This document shows positions 25,571 through 34,977 of a stretch of DNA of 64,000 nucleotides, in pieces. The stretch comes from Desulfosoma caldarium (GTDB lineage Bacteria > Desulfobacterota > Syntrophobacteria > Syntrophobacterales > DSM-9756). The stretch is taken from NCBI RefSeq assembly GCF_003751385.1, contig NZ_RJVA01000012.1, positions 411,145-475,144 of the forward strand, given 5' to 3'. The position numbers were made by a program, and so were the translations under genes. The notes beneath the pieces are model-generated. The model searched no databases, was not told the origin of the DNA, and worked only from the letters and a program-made list of their open reading frames with translations. Position 1 is the stretch's first letter. Every line of letters starts with the position of its first letter.

Positions 25571-26047
25571 TCAATGGTGAGCACCATGACGGGCCGCGTT
25601 TTTGATCTCATCCAATGTGGCCCACCGAACCTTTTCCACGCGAACGCGAAACCGAAAAGACCGATCGGCAAAGGGATGACGGAAATCCGCCCACACCAGG
25701 CGACCGTCCTGCTTCACCACGCGAAAGGGTTGCAGCCGGCGTTGGGCGTCCATGATGTGCCGAATGGCACCCGGTTCATGTGGGCCGTGCTCGGCAATGT
25801 CTTCCACAGACAAGGGCACCAAACGCTTTGGAGAAGAATCCTGCCCAAAAGCCCCCGGCGGCAGCAGCACCTCCACCGTCTCCCCTTCATTCCTTCCAAG
25901 AAGGGCCTCTTCCAAAGCCGGAAGCAGCACGCCATGCCCAATGAGGCATTCCATGCGAAAGGGGCCAGTGGGAAAAGGAAAGGGCGCGTCGTCCTCCGGT
26001 TCCATGGTGTAGTGAAGCGTCACCGAACAGTGGGGTTGAACTTTCAT
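25571..26047 (-). CDS. FKBP-type peptidyl-prolyl isomerase, SlyD-like
   Basis: The 158-residue protein has the layout of SlyD-type isomerases: a short FKBP strand (VTLHYTM), GPFRMECLIGHGVLLPALEEAL, and an inserted IF-like domain with LPPGAFGQ and a SVEDIAEHG segment. SlyD folds proteins and often delivers nickel, but the long His-rich tail is missing (it ends GAHH). ATG 26047 is used because GAGG lies eight bases upstream; a GTG two codons earlier is also in frame. Confidence 0.75.
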   Translation of the reverse strand: MKVQPHCSVTLHYTMEPEDDAPFPFPTGPFRMECLIGHGVLLPALEEALLGRNEGETVEVLLPPGAFGQDSSPKRLVPLSVEDIAEHGPHEPGAIRHIMDAQRRLQPFRVVKQDGRLVWADFRHPFADRSFRFRVRVEKVRWATLDEIKNAARHGAHH

Positions 26048-26381
26048 GAGCACAGCCTCTAGGTCTTACTAAGCACAACAAACTACAGTCGCCGGCAGCC
26101 TACGCGCAAATCCGCTTACTGTAGGATCCCGAAGAGGGCTGCACGGCGCGATCGGGTCTTGCGGTTTGCCCCGCTTCTTCGAAGGCGTTCCTGCGAGGGG
26201 CTTCGAAAAACCCGAGGTCGGCCTCGCCAGTCTATGGACCATCTCACCTTCCTACACCCAACGCCTCTTGTCAATCCCAGATCCACTATCAGTAAAAAGG
26301 GGAAAAAACCTCTTGGTGCACATACATTACGTTAAATAGGATGCGGATTCCAGAGACACGCTATACCCAACGAGGTGCAAG
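26048..26381. other. Non-coding stretch before an IS remnant
   Basis: These 334 bases are upstream of the FKBP gene on one side and the transposase remnant on the other. AT content rises near 26300. I see nothing further that I can name. Confidence 0.3.
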
Positions 26382-26770
26382 ATGACGGCACAGGGCGTTC
26401 CTCCTTTCGAGGAGAAAGAACAGGGCCGTGTTACCGGACTCACCGCGACGGTCGGGTTTCCCGCCTATCTCGACCTGGCGCAGGTGGGAGGAATGCGCGA
26501 TGCCATCAGGCGGCATGTCATGTGAAGATTTGGGAGGGGAGCCGTCAAGGGTGGGGTGACGAGCACATGGTCATGGCGCCGATTTTGCTCAATTTCCCAG
26601 GGGGAAAGTGCGTCGCGGATCTTGATGAGCTGTAGGTCAACGAAGGGTTATGCCCAGTGCTTCGCCGGGTGAAGCCTTTGGACTGCCTCGGCGTTGACGT
26701 CGCGACTCGGAAAAGGTGTCGAGAGTCCCGTAGGCGTAGGCGCCGCCAACCTCTGCCGGTCAATAGACGC
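26382..26770 (+). pseudogene. Decayed IS1380-like transposase, 5' fragment
   Basis: Three frame-broken pieces line up with the N-terminal part of an IS1380/ISNCY-type transposase as I recall that family. ATG 26382 opens a 47-codon piece with FPAYLDLAQVGGMRDAIRRH that stops at 26524. A second piece has GWGDEHMVMAPILLNFPGGK and VADLDEL, and stops; VNEGLCPVLRR follows. A later piece has a basic RKRCRESRRRRRRQPLP segment. At least one frameshift and two stops separate them, so no functional transposase is made. The remaining two thirds of the element are missing. Confidence 0.55.
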
Positions 26771-26852
26771 TGGGTTCTGTGACCTGCGCTCATCTTGCCA
26801 ATCTCGACGCCTCGTGATAATCAAACGAGTAAAGCGTCTGAAGGAGACTGCG

Positions 26853-27272
26853 ATGAAAAAACAACAACGCGCATGGCTGGTGGTTCTCATGGTCACGGTT
26901 TTCGGGGTCTTGAACGCTTCCGTCCCGCTGCTCGCCCAAGAGCCCGGATTCACACGCCAAGATCGGGATCTGCTCGTCGAATTGCGCACCCGCATGCTGG
27001 AGATGGATAAACGCATTGAGCAAGTGGATAAACGCTTTGATCAGCTCATTCACTTTCTCTACATTCTCGCCGGCATTTTCACATCCCTTGTGGTGGCGGT
27101 CATCGGGTTCGCTTATTGGGAGCGGCGAACCATCATCTCGCAAGCGAAAAAGGAGACCAAGGAGGACCTGGAGCGGGAAGGCCGTCTTCGGGACGTGATC
27201 CTGGCCCTGCGCGAATTTGCTGCCAAAAACGAGGATCTGGCATCTATTCTCAGGAGCTATCATCTCCTGTAG
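26853..27272 (+). CDS. Small membrane protein with signal-like helix, coiled coil and membrane helix
   Basis: The 139-residue protein has an N-terminal hydrophobic helix, the block FTRQDRDLLVELRTRMLEMD followed by a Lys/Glu/Gln heptad pattern (KRIEQVDKRFDQL), a membrane helix (FLYILAGIFTSLVVAVIGFAYW), and a charged helical end. AAGGAG seven bases before the ATG fixes the start. This is a recurrent but uncharacterised bacterial architecture. It lies next to a transposase remnant, so it may have moved with it. Confidence 0.6.
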   Translation: MKKQQRAWLVVLMVTVFGVLNASVPLLAQEPGFTRQDRDLLVELRTRMLEMDKRIEQVDKRFDQLIHFLYILAGIFTSLVVAVIGFAYWERRTIISQAKKETKEDLEREGRLRDVILALREFAAKNEDLASILRSYHLL

Positions 27273-28199
27273 CTGCCCATCCTCCTGCATTCAGGCGCCC
27301 CACGCTTCTGCACGCCTCTTTTCACATTCTCCTCGGGAAAAAGCTTGAGCCGGAGCCACGGTCCACCGTCCGGTCCTCACATACGTGAGACCGCACCGGA
27401 CAGGACCAGCCATTGAAAGTCGATTTGGTCTGCAAATGGGGGCGTGTGGTGAAAGAAAGCGTGGTTAAGCCCCTTTGAAGGCAAAGATGGACTGCCGATC
27501 GTCAAAGGGAGATGGTGATAAAGATTCTCAAAGGCCTTAAAACCACCGTCAATGTGGCACGCGAGCACGATGTCAACCGGACAACCCCCAACGTTGGTCT
27601 ATAGACCGCGAGAATCCATCGGCCACCACATTAGAACCCGACGATCTGTGGCACATCTGAATAAATGCCCTGTCAAACGGCCGAATTCCCTGGCAATCGG
27701 CATGGATGCCTCGCGTAGGGGCAGGCCCTTGTGCCTGATCAAATCAGGGGCAGCCACAAGGGCTGCCCCTACGTTGGGGTGGCCGGATCTGGAATTCGAG
27801 TGTTGTTGCGAAATGTCGTCCAAATATTGTTGCCGAATGGGGTGCAGATGTCGTTTTCGGATGGGGTGCAGCGGTTTAAAGCGATCTCAACCCTTCGGTA
27901 TGAGCACGGAATGAAAATGTCCCCTGCCCAAATGCCCCCACCCTGTGTCTGCCTTTGGGGCACGCCCATGGATACCGGGGCACCACGTGATCCGGACAGA
28001 CAAACCAAGGGTAGCATGATCACAATAACGCACAATTCGGTTTTGATTCCTAGGAGTCATTGCACGTTTTTATAAAAATCACGGTCCGACGGCATAAAAC
28101 CCTGGGCAACAAACGTCAGAACGCAAAAATGGCCCTCGAGAAAAGCCCCGCCGACCTTCGCCCGTTGATAGGCGGTGGATTGGGGGGAATGCGCAGTCG
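27273..28199. other. Gene-poor stretch with inverted repeats
   Basis: No credible coding region was found in these 927 bases. They hold an imperfect hairpin at 27368-27401 (GTCCGG...CCGGAC with inner CTCAC-atac-GTGAG), a strong inverted repeat at 27714-27773, and a short imperfect direct repeat of GAATGGGGTGCAG/GGATGGGGTGCAG around 27833-27871. This resembles decayed mobile DNA. Confidence 0.4.
27714..27773. repeat. 60-bp intergenic inverted repeat
   Basis: The arms CGTAGGGGCAG...CTGCCCCTACG pair perfectly over 11 bases. An inner CCCTTGTG/CACAAGGG stem continues it, with a further short AGG/CCT-type mismatch region near the loop. This is the form of a REP or small MITE-type intergenic element. 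Confidence 0.65.
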
Positions 28200-28228
28200 T
28201 TGACACTCTTGAACAATTTCTCTAAAGT
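28200..28228 (+). promoter_or_regulatory. Sigma-70-type promoter of the ilv operon
   Basis: TTGACA at 28200-28205 and TAAAGT at 28223-28228 are separated by 17 bases, close to the housekeeping consensus. It lies about 120 bases upstream of ilvB, leaving room for a leader. No leucine/valine/isoleucine-rich leader peptide was recognised. Confidence 0.6.
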
Positions 28229-28350
28229 GACGCTTCACTCGCAAGGAAAGGTAAAGGAACAAAAGGAGTTAGCCACCATCAAACCCTTTGGGAGGCCGTG
28301 GTGGCCCGGCGCGTGGGCCGCGGTGTTCTCCAGGTCTTTTGAGGAAGCCC

Positions 28351-30069
28351 ATGAAACTGACAGGAGCCCAGATTTTTTTCGAATGTTTGAAAAAGGAAGG
28401 CGTGGAAATCATTTTCGGCTTTCCGGGCGGGGCGATTTTGGACATCTATCACGAGATGCGCAATCATCCCATTCGCCACATTCTCGTCCGTCATGAACAG
28501 GGGGCCGCTCATATGGCCGACGGCTATGCGCGGGCCACGGGCAAGGTGGGGGTCTGTTTGGTGACATCGGGACCCGGGGCCACCAACACGGTGACGGGCA
28601 TCGCCACGGCGTACATGGATTCTGTGCCCATGGTGGTCTTCACCGGTCAGGTGCCAACACCGCTCATCGGCAACGACGCCTTTCAGGAAGTGGATATTGT
28701 GGGCATCACGCGTCCTTGCACCAAACACAACTATCTGGTGAAGGATGTGAAAGATCTGGCCCGTGTTATTCGAGAAGCCTTTTACCTGGCACGCACCGGC
28801 CGCCCCGGCCCTGTGTTGGTGGATCTTCCCAAGGATGTCATTCAATCGTCCACGGAATTTCGCTACCCCAAGGCCGTGCATCTCAGGGGGTATCGGCCGA
28901 CCGTCGACCCACATCAAGGCCAAATTCTCAGGGCCTGGGAATTGCTCAAGACGGCCAAACGTCCGGTCTTTTACGCCGGAGGTGGTGTGATCATTTCCAG
29001 TGCTCACAAGGAACTATTACGCCTGGCTGAAAGGCTTCGCGCGCCCGTGACGACGACCCTCATGGGTTTGGGTGGCTTTCCCGCCGTAATCAAAAACGAC
29101 AAAGGACAGAGGGTGCTGCATCCATTGTGGCTGGGCATGCTTGGCATGCATGGAACGTTTCGGGCCAACATGGCTGTACAGAACTGCGATGTGCTCTTCG
29201 CTATCGGCGCCCGTTTTGACGATCGCGTGACGGGAAAGATTTCCGGCTTCGCACCCAAAGCCAAGATTATTCACATCGATGTGGATCCGACCAGCATCAG
29301 CAAGAACGTGGTTGTGGACATTCCCATTGTGGGCGATTGCAAAAAGGCCCTGCAGCAACTCAATGAACTGGCGGGAAAAGAGCCCATTGCCAACGTGGAC
29401 GAAATTCGCACGCCGTGGCTCGAACAAATCCGCCAGTGGCGCGAGACGTATCCACTGGCCTACAAGCAGGAAAAGGAAGGCATCAAGCCTCAATTCGTGG
29501 TGGAAAAGATTTTCGAATTGGCCGCCGAAGATGCCATTATCACCACGGAAGTGGGCCAGAACCAGATGTGGACAGCTCAGTATTTTCATTTTACCAAACC
29601 CCGCACGCTTCTCACCTCAGGCGGCCTGGGCACCATGGGCTACGGGCTTCCGGCAGCCATCGGCGCGCAAGCGGCTTTTCCAGACCGCTTGGTGATTGAT
29701 GTGGCCGGCGACGGCAGCATTCAGATGAACATTCAGGAAATGATAACGGCCGTGTGCCATGAACTGCCCGTCAAGGTGGCCATTTTGAATAACCGATTTC
29801 TTGGTATGGTCCGCCAATGGCAGGAATTGTTTTACAGCAAGAATTACTGCGCCACTTGCCTGGATGCTTCCCCGGATTTCGTGAAACTCGCCGACGCTTA
29901 CGGCGCTGTGGGGCTTCGGGCCACCAAGCCCGAAGAGGTGGAGCCGGTCCTGCGGGAAGCTTTTTCTACGAAACGGCCGGTAATGATCGACTTTTGGGTC
30001 AATCCGGAAGAGGGTGTCTATCCCATGGTGCCGGCGGGCAAAAACATATCGGAGATGTTACTGGTATGA
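28351..30069 (+). CDS. ilvB: Acetolactate synthase, large subunit
   Basis: The 572-residue thiamine-diphosphate enzyme makes acetolactate or acetohydroxybutyrate, the first common step of branched-chain amino-acid synthesis. It has the catalytic Glu in [19 protein letters not shown], the [14 protein letters not shown] start, and the ThDP motif [12 protein letters not shown]...LNN near the C-terminus. GAGG eight bases before the ATG supports the start. The stop overlaps the ilvN start (ATGA), typical of coupled subunits. Confidence 0.96.
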   Translation: MKLTGAQIFFECLKKEGVEIIFGFPGGAILDIYHEMRNHPIRHILVRHEQGAAHMADGYARATGKVGVCLVTSGPGATNTVTGIATAYMDSVPMVVFTGQVPTPLIGNDAFQEVDIVGITRPCTKHNYLVKDVKDLARVIREAFYLARTGRPGPVLVDLPKDVIQSSTEFRYPKAVHLRGYRPTVDPHQGQILRAWELLKTAKRPVFYAGGGVIISSAHKELLRLAERLRAPVTTTLMGLGGFPAVIKNDKGQRVLHPLWLGMLGMHGTFRANMAVQNCDVLFAIGARFDDRVTGKISGFAPKAKIIHIDVDPTSISKNVVVDIPIVGDCKKALQQLNELAGKEPIANVDEIRTPWLEQIRQWRETYPLAYKQEKEGIKPQFVVEKIFELAAEDAIITTEVGQNQMWTAQYFHFTKPRTLLTSGGLGTMGYGLPAAIGAQAAFPDRLVIDVAGDGSIQMNIQEMITAVCHELPVKVAILNNRFLGMVRQWQELFYSKNYCATCLDASPDFVKLADAYGAVGLRATKPEEVEPVLREAFSTKRPVMIDFWVNPEEGVYPMVPAGKNISEMLLV

Positions 30070-30572
30070 GCATGACACGACAGAACGGCTTGAGGCATAC
30101 CATTGGCGTGCTGGTGGAAAACCAACCCGGTGTGCTGTCGCGGGTGGCAGGGCTTTTCAGCGGCCGAGGGTTCAACATTGAATCCTTAACCGTGGCCGAG
30201 ACCAATGAACCGGGTCTTTCCCGCATCACTCTGGTGACCATGGGCGACCAGCACATTCTGGAACAGATCATCAAGCAGCTCAACAAGCTCATCAACGTGA
30301 TCAAGGTCTACGATTTTCGCGACACAGAATTCGTGGAACGGGAAATGGCCTTGATCAAGGTGCGCGCCGAACAACACACGCGCGCCGAAGTTCTTCGCAT
30401 TGTAGACATTTTTCGAGCCAAGGTGGTGGATGTCAGCCCCCATTTTTACACCATCGAAGTCACCGGGGATGACGGCAAGATTCAAGCGATCTTGGAACTC
30501 CTAGGCCAGATCGGCGTCGTGGAAGTGGCACGAACGGGTAAGGCCGCGCTTGCGCGCGCCAAAAAACATTGA
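30066..30572 (+). CDS. ilvN: Acetolactate synthase, small regulatory subunit
   Basis: The 168-residue protein carries an N-terminal ACT domain ([30 protein letters not shown]) that binds valine and gives feedback control of IlvB, followed by the C-terminal activation domain ([18 protein letters not shown]). Length is typical. It starts within the ilvB stop and is followed 23 bases later by ilvC. Confidence 0.95.
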   Translation: MSMTRQNGLRHTIGVLVENQPGVLSRVAGLFSGRGFNIESLTVAETNEPGLSRITLVTMGDQHILEQIIKQLNKLINVIKVYDFRDTEFVEREMALIKVRAEQHTRAEVLRIVDIFRAKVVDVSPHFYTIEVTGDDGKIQAILELLGQIGVVEVARTGKAALARAKKH

Positions 30573-30595
30573 CCTAAATGCCAGGAGGGGCTTTT

Positions 30596-31597
30596 ATGCG
30601 GATCTTTTACGAAGCGGATGCTGATGCGCGGTATCTTCAGGGCAAAACGGTGGCCGTCATCGGTTACGGCAGCCAAGGGCACGCGCAGGCCCAGAATCTT
30701 CGAGACAGCGGCATTCAAGTCATTGTCGGGCAGCGGCCGGGATCGGCCAACTACGAAAAGGCTGTAGAAGACGGCTTTCAGCCGGTGAGTGCTCGGGAAG
30801 CAGCGGAAAAGGCCGATGTGGTTCAAATGCTGGTCCCCGATCACATTCAGGCCAAGCTGTATCGAGAAGACGTCGCCCCGTTCATGACCCAAGGAAAGAC
30901 GCTTCTTTTCTCGCACGGATTTAACATTCATTTTGGGCAGATTGTGCCACCCAAGGATGTGGACGTGGTCATGGTCGCGCCCAAAGGTCCGGGTCATCTG
31001 GTGCGCAGCGAATACGTGCGGGGCGCCGGCGTGCCGGCTTTGGTGGCGGTTCACCAGGATGCCAGTGGTCAGGCGCTGCAGACGGCGCTGGCCTACGCTC
31101 GAGGCATCGGAGCCACGCGGGCCGGTGTCATGGAAACCACGTTTCAGGAGGAGACGGAAACGGACCTCTTTGGGGAACAAGCGGTGCTGTGCGGCGGCGT
31201 TTCCGAACTCATCAAGGCGGGCTTTGAAACCCTCGTGGAGGCGGGCTACCAGCCGGAAATCGCCTTCTTTGAATGCATGCACGAATTGAAACTCATCGTG
31301 GACCTCATTTACCAGGGCGGCCTGTCCTACATGCGCTATTCCATCAGCGATACGGCCGAATATGGCGACTACACGCGCGGCCGGCGCATCATCACGGAAG
31401 AAACGCGCCGGGAAATGAAAAAGATTCTTCAGGAAATTCAAACAGGAGCCTTTGCCAAGGAATGGATCCTGGAAAACCAGGCGGGCACGCCCATGTTTCG
31501 CGCCATGCGCCAGCGGGAGCGGGCCCAGCTGGTGGAACAGGTGGGCAAGAGGCTTCGAGCCATGATGCCGTTCCTGAACGCCAAGGAATTCGCCTAG
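30596..31597 (+). CDS. ilvC: Ketol-acid reductoisomerase
   Basis: The 333-residue class I enzyme isomerises and reduces acetolactate to dihydroxyisovalerate with NAD(P)H and magnesium. It shows the Rossmann motif [31 protein letters not shown], a [13 protein letters not shown] block and the metal-binding [15 protein letters not shown] region. GGAGGGG before ATG 30596 selects that start over one six codons earlier. It completes the ilvBNC set. Confidence 0.96.
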   Translation: MRIFYEADADARYLQGKTVAVIGYGSQGHAQAQNLRDSGIQVIVGQRPGSANYEKAVEDGFQPVSAREAAEKADVVQMLVPDHIQAKLYREDVAPFMTQGKTLLFSHGFNIHFGQIVPPKDVDVVMVAPKGPGHLVRSEYVRGAGVPALVAVHQDASGQALQTALAYARGIGATRAGVMETTFQEETETDLFGEQAVLCGGVSELIKAGFETLVEAGYQPEIAFFECMHELKLIVDLIYQGGLSYMRYSISDTAEYGDYTRGRRIITEETRREMKKILQEIQTGAFAKEWILENQAGTPMFRAMRQRERAQLVEQVGKRLRAMMPFLNAKEFA

Positions 31598-31646
31598 CCG
31601 CATGCCCTTAGATGCCCTTGGGGCTTAGAATGTGCGGAAGGCTTTT
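31598..31646 (+). terminator. Possible intrinsic terminator after ilvC
   Basis: The outer stem CCGCA/TGCGG (31598-31602 with 31633-31637) encloses a GCCC-ttg-GGGC helix and is followed by GCTTTTTGCTTT. The stem is interrupted, so this is a moderate call. Confidence 0.4.
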
Positions 31647-31776
31647 TGCTTTGACCAATCGCCTTAAGTGTTCGGGGATAGATTTGGTTGACGCTGTGAA
31701 AACGCCGCGTCATCTGCGCGAAACACGGCGTGGCTCCCGCTGAAATCCGCGTCACTTGCGAGAAACGCCAGGTTAT

Positions 31777-31792
31777 CCCCGCGAAAGCGGGG
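31777..31792. repeat. REP-like hairpin, copy 3 (opposite orientation)
   Basis: CCCCGC-GAAA-GCGGGG. Read on the minus strand it has the same TTTC loop and CGC/GCG stem base as the copies near 18.4 kb. Confidence 0.6.
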
Positions 31793-31882
31793 ACCGGACG
31801 CCTATTGAAGGCGCGAATATTTCAGCCCACACCGACATCCCGGGGAAAAAGCGGGGATCTATAAGTTTTCGGCCTTTGTGGA

Positions 31883-31900
31883 CTCCCGCTTGTGCGGCAG
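31883..31900. repeat. REP-like hairpin, degenerate copy 4
   Basis: CTCCCGC-TTGT-GCGGCAG, in the same GGACT...AGTGACG context as copies 1 and 2, with one stem mismatch and a changed loop. Confidence 0.5.
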
Positions 31901-32063
31901 TGACGTGGAGGCGGTTTGGGGGCACCCAATACATCGGAAAGTGACGGCCACCTTCGCTCCTGCCGGGGACAAGCTTCGCGGGAGCAATATCGGTTGTACG
32001 ATGAGCCTAAATTCAGTTGAGAGCACCGTGGCCCACGGCTCATGGTTTTGACGGGAAAAGGAC

Positions 32064-32741
32064 ATGAACGATTCGCAACCGGAGGCGGATTTTCGACACC
32101 TCAAACATCACGTGCCATTCATTCCGGAAGGCCTTCCCTACGTGCTCACGGGCATGTTTGTCACCTTCACCTTCGCCCTGTTGGACTGGGCCATTCCCGC
32201 CATTCTTTCGGCCGCAGTGACGGTGCTCATGGTGCACTTCTTTCGGGATCCCGTGCGATGGTCCAACGCGGGACCAGGGGATGTGGTGTCCCCGGCGGAC
32301 GGGCGCATCATCGTGGTGGAAAAAACCAGCGAACCGCGTTTTACGGGGCAGCCATGTTGGAAGATCAGCATCTTCATGAACGTGTTTGACGTGCACGTGA
32401 ATCGGGTTCCCATATCCGGTCGCATCGCCGACATCTTTTACCAGAAAGGAAGATTCCTGGCGGCGGACAAGGCAAAGGCGAGCAAGGAAAATGAGCAGAA
32501 CTGGATACGCATCGAAACGGCATCCGGAGCCTCGGTGGTGGTGACCCAAGTGGCAGGCCTCATTGCCCGTCGCATCGTCTGTTGGCCCCAGGTGGGAGAC
32601 ACGGTGCGCCGTGGTGAACGCTTCGGTATGATTCGGTTCGGTTCTCGACTGGACCTCTATATTCCTTCAACAGGCGAAGTCCTGGTCCGCAAGGGTCAAA
32701 AGGTCTTTGCCGGGGAGACGATTCTGTGTCGAATTCCGTAA
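32064..32741 (+). CDS. psd: Phosphatidylserine decarboxylase, short form
   Basis: The 225-residue proenzyme decarboxylates phosphatidylserine to phosphatidylethanolamine. It has two N-terminal membrane helices, VSPADGRII, FMNVFDVHVNR, and near the end RFGSRLDLYIP. In this short class the chain self-cleaves at the Gly-Ser of that motif to make the pyruvoyl group. GGGAAAAGGAC precedes the ATG. It overlaps pssA by 16 bases, so both steps of phosphatidylethanolamine synthesis are coupled. Confidence 0.93.
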   Translation: MNDSQPEADFRHLKHHVPFIPEGLPYVLTGMFVTFTFALLDWAIPAILSAAVTVLMVHFFRDPVRWSNAGPGDVVSPADGRIIVVEKTSEPRFTGQPCWKISIFMNVFDVHVNRVPISGRIADIFYQKGRFLAADKAKASKENEQNWIRIETASGASVVVTQVAGLIARRIVCWPQVGDTVRRGERFGMIRFGSRLDLYIPSTGEVLVRKGQKVFAGETILCRIP

Positions 32742-33562
32742 ATCGGCTTTATGCCAAGCGGCGAAAGAAGCGCCGATGGTCCGACGATGGGCAAGCGGGG
32801 TCGGTGACTTACGTGGTGCCCAACCTCTTCACTACGGCCAATTTGTTTGCCGGTTTTTACGGCATCGTTAGCTCCATCAATGGCCATTACGAAAATGCCG
32901 CCATCGCCATTCTCGTCTCGTGCGTCTTTGATATTTTGGATGGAAAAATCGCCCGGCTGACCAAAGCCACGAGCCGGTTTGGTGTCGAATACGATTCCCT
33001 GGCGGACCTGGTCGCTTTCGGAGTGGGTCCCGGGCTTCTCATGCATCTTTGGGCCCTCAAGCCCTTCGGGCGCTTAGGGTGGCTGGCCGCTTTTCTTTTC
33101 GTGGCCTGCGGCGCGCTGCGACTGGCCCGCTTCAATGTCCAGGCGGGCACGGGAAGTAAGAAATATTTTACGGGCCTGCCCATTCCAGGAGCGGCTTGCA
33201 TGGTGGCAACCACCGTGCTGTTTCTGTTGAAGATTAAGGGCTCAGACTTTAGTCCCGTGCACATCGTCTTTTTGCTGGAAACCTATGGACTGGGGTTTCT
33301 CATGGTGAGCAGCATTCCCTATGACAGCTTTAAGGAATTGGAAGTGGTCAAGGGACGGCCTCTGCCCGTGCTTTTCGTTTTGGTGCTTCTGGTCACCGTG
33401 GTGGCGGCTCAACCGTATATGATGCTCTTTATTCTATTTACGGTGTATGTCCTTTCGGGGCCGGTGCGGTACGTATATCGCAAAGTAAAGCGCGTCAAAA
33501 CGGCCGAAAACGGCCCTTCTGCGCACGAATTGCCCAAGGAAAACGGATCCTCGGCCTGCTGA
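32726..33562 (+). CDS. pssA: CDP-diacylglycerol--serine O-phosphatidyltransferase
   Basis: The 278-residue membrane enzyme makes phosphatidylserine from CDP-diacylglycerol and serine. It contains the CDP-alcohol phosphotransferase signature DILDGKIARLTKA followed by the two further Asp in EYDSLADLV, and about six to seven membrane helices. Translation starts at GTG 32726 inside psd, with GGGGAG eight bases upstream. The product of this enzyme is the substrate of Psd. Confidence 0.94.
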   Translation: MSNSVNRLYAKRRKKRRWSDDGQAGSVTYVVPNLFTTANLFAGFYGIVSSINGHYENAAIAILVSCVFDILDGKIARLTKATSRFGVEYDSLADLVAFGVGPGLLMHLWALKPFGRLGWLAAFLFVACGALRLARFNVQAGTGSKKYFTGLPIPGAACMVATTVLFLLKIKGSDFSPVHIVFLLETYGLGFLMVSSIPYDSFKELEVVKGRPLPVLFVLVLLVTVVAAQPYMMLFILFTVYVLSGPVRYVYRKVKRVKTAENGPSAHELPKENGSSAC

Positions 33563-33586
33563 ACTTCGAAGTGGAAGGAACGCCCT

Positions 33587-34849
33587 ATGCCCATGACCCT
33601 TGCGGAAAAAATTCTCGCTGCCCATACGAACCGATCGCACGTGCATCCCGGGGAACTTCTGGAAGTGCCCGTGGATTTCTGCTTCGGCAACGACATCACC
33701 GCTCCCATTGCCATCAAGGCGTTTCGCGGCACCGGAGCGCACAAGGTCTTCGACCCCCAAAGAATCGCTCTGATTCCCGATCATTTCACGCCCAACAAAG
33801 ACATTGCCTCGGCCATTCAGGTGAAAATGCTTCGGGATTTCGCCAAGGAATTCGGCATCGTTCACTACTTCGACGTAGGCCGCATGGGCGTGGAACACGC
33901 CCTACTTCCCGAAATGGGGCTGGTGCTTCCGGGCGATGTGATCATCGGAGCCGACAGCCACACTTGCACCTATGGCGCTCTGGGGGCCTTTGCTACCGGC
34001 GTGGGCAGCACGGATCTGGCGGCGGCCATGATCACCGGCACCACCTGGTTTAAGGTCCCTGCAAGCATGAAGCTCATCTATCACGGACAGCTCAAACCCT
34101 GGGTGGGCGGCAAGGACCTGATCCTTTACACCATTGGACAGATCGGCGTGGACGGCGCTCGCTACATGGCCATGGAATTCACGGGCCCGGTCATCAAGCG
34201 CCTGCCCATGAGCCATCGCATGACCATGGCCAACATGGCCATTGAAGCGGGAGCCAAGGTGGGCCTGATCGCTCCGGATGACATCACCAGAGACTACGTT
34301 CAGGATCGAGCTCAAAGGCCTTACAGGTTCTTTGCCCCAGATGCGGACGCTTCCTACGATGTGGTTCACGAATGGGACGTCTCTGCCTTGGATCCCATGG
34401 TGGCTTTGCCGCACCTTCCCGAAAATGTGAAACCGGTGACCGAACTTCCATCCATAGCCATCGATCAGGTGGTCATCGGCAGCTGCACCAATGGGCGCCT
34501 TGAAGACCTTCGCGAAGCCGCCTTGGTGCTCAAAGGCCGAAAAGTCCATACCTCTGTGCGATGTCTCATCATTCCGGCCACACAGCGGATCTATCATGAC
34601 GCCTTGAAGGAAGGGCTCATTGAAATCTTTCTCGATGCGGAAGCGGCCGTGAGCACGCCCACGTGCGGGCCGTGTTTGGGAGGGCACATGGGCATCTTGG
34701 CCGCCGGAGAACGCGCCGTGGCCACCACGAACCGAAACTTTGTGGGACGCATGGGCCATCCGGAAAGTGAAGTTTACCTGAGTTCGCCGGCGGTGGCGGC
34801 TGCATCGGCCGTCCTTGGCCGCATCGCCCATCCGGACGAAGTGCGCTGA
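33587..34849 (+). CDS. leuC: 3-isopropylmalate dehydratase, large subunit
   Basis: The 420-residue aconitase-family protein isomerises 2- to 3-isopropylmalate in leucine synthesis. The [4Fe-4S] ligands are in GSCTNGR and PTCGPCLGG, and GADSHTCTYGALG is the substrate-binding block. The length is that of the archaeal/bacterial short LeuC type, which also includes homoaconitase-like enzymes. It is 24 bases after pssA in the same direction. Confidence 0.92.
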   Translation: MPMTLAEKILAAHTNRSHVHPGELLEVPVDFCFGNDITAPIAIKAFRGTGAHKVFDPQRIALIPDHFTPNKDIASAIQVKMLRDFAKEFGIVHYFDVGRMGVEHALLPEMGLVLPGDVIIGADSHTCTYGALGAFATGVGSTDLAAAMITGTTWFKVPASMKLIYHGQLKPWVGGKDLILYTIGQIGVDGARYMAMEFTGPVIKRLPMSHRMTMANMAIEAGAKVGLIAPDDITRDYVQDRAQRPYRFFAPDADASYDVVHEWDVSALDPMVALPHLPENVKPVTELPSIAIDQVVIGSCTNGRLEDLREAALVLKGRKVHTSVRCLIIPATQRIYHDALKEGLIEIFLDAEAAVSTPTCGPCLGGHMGILAAGERAVATTNRNFVGRMGHPESEVYLSSPAVAAASAVLGRIAHPDEVR

Positions 34850-34977
34850 GGAGTCCTATGGGACCACGCTGCCCATAAGGTTTCCCTCGGCGGATGCCAA
34901 ATGGGTCCTCAATACAATGTGAACATTTCAGAAGCATGGAGCGCGTCATGGTGTGTGCCAATGAATGCGGAAACGGA

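Larger units (their letters stand above)
31647..32063. other. Repeat-rich spacer between ilvC and psd
   Basis: The spacer holds two related units of about 40 bases (CGCGTCATCTGCGCGAAAC at 31708 and CGCGTCACTTGCGAGAAAC at 31749), a CCCCGC-GAAA-GCGGGG hairpin, and a degenerate hairpin further on. No gene is seen. Confidence 0.45.

Noticed and set aside
27345..27401. Group II intron domain V/VI-like end
   Set aside because: GAGCCGG and CCGGTCC arms resemble domain V, but the GNRA-type loop and correct spacing are missing and no reverse transcriptase is nearby.
28229..28350. Leader-peptide attenuator before ilvB
   Set aside because: No short frame rich in Leu, Ile and Val codons followed by alternative hairpins was found.
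31700..31800. CRISPR-like repeat array
   Set aside because: Only two diverged units without uniform spacers and no cas genes; it fits REP-type repeats better.
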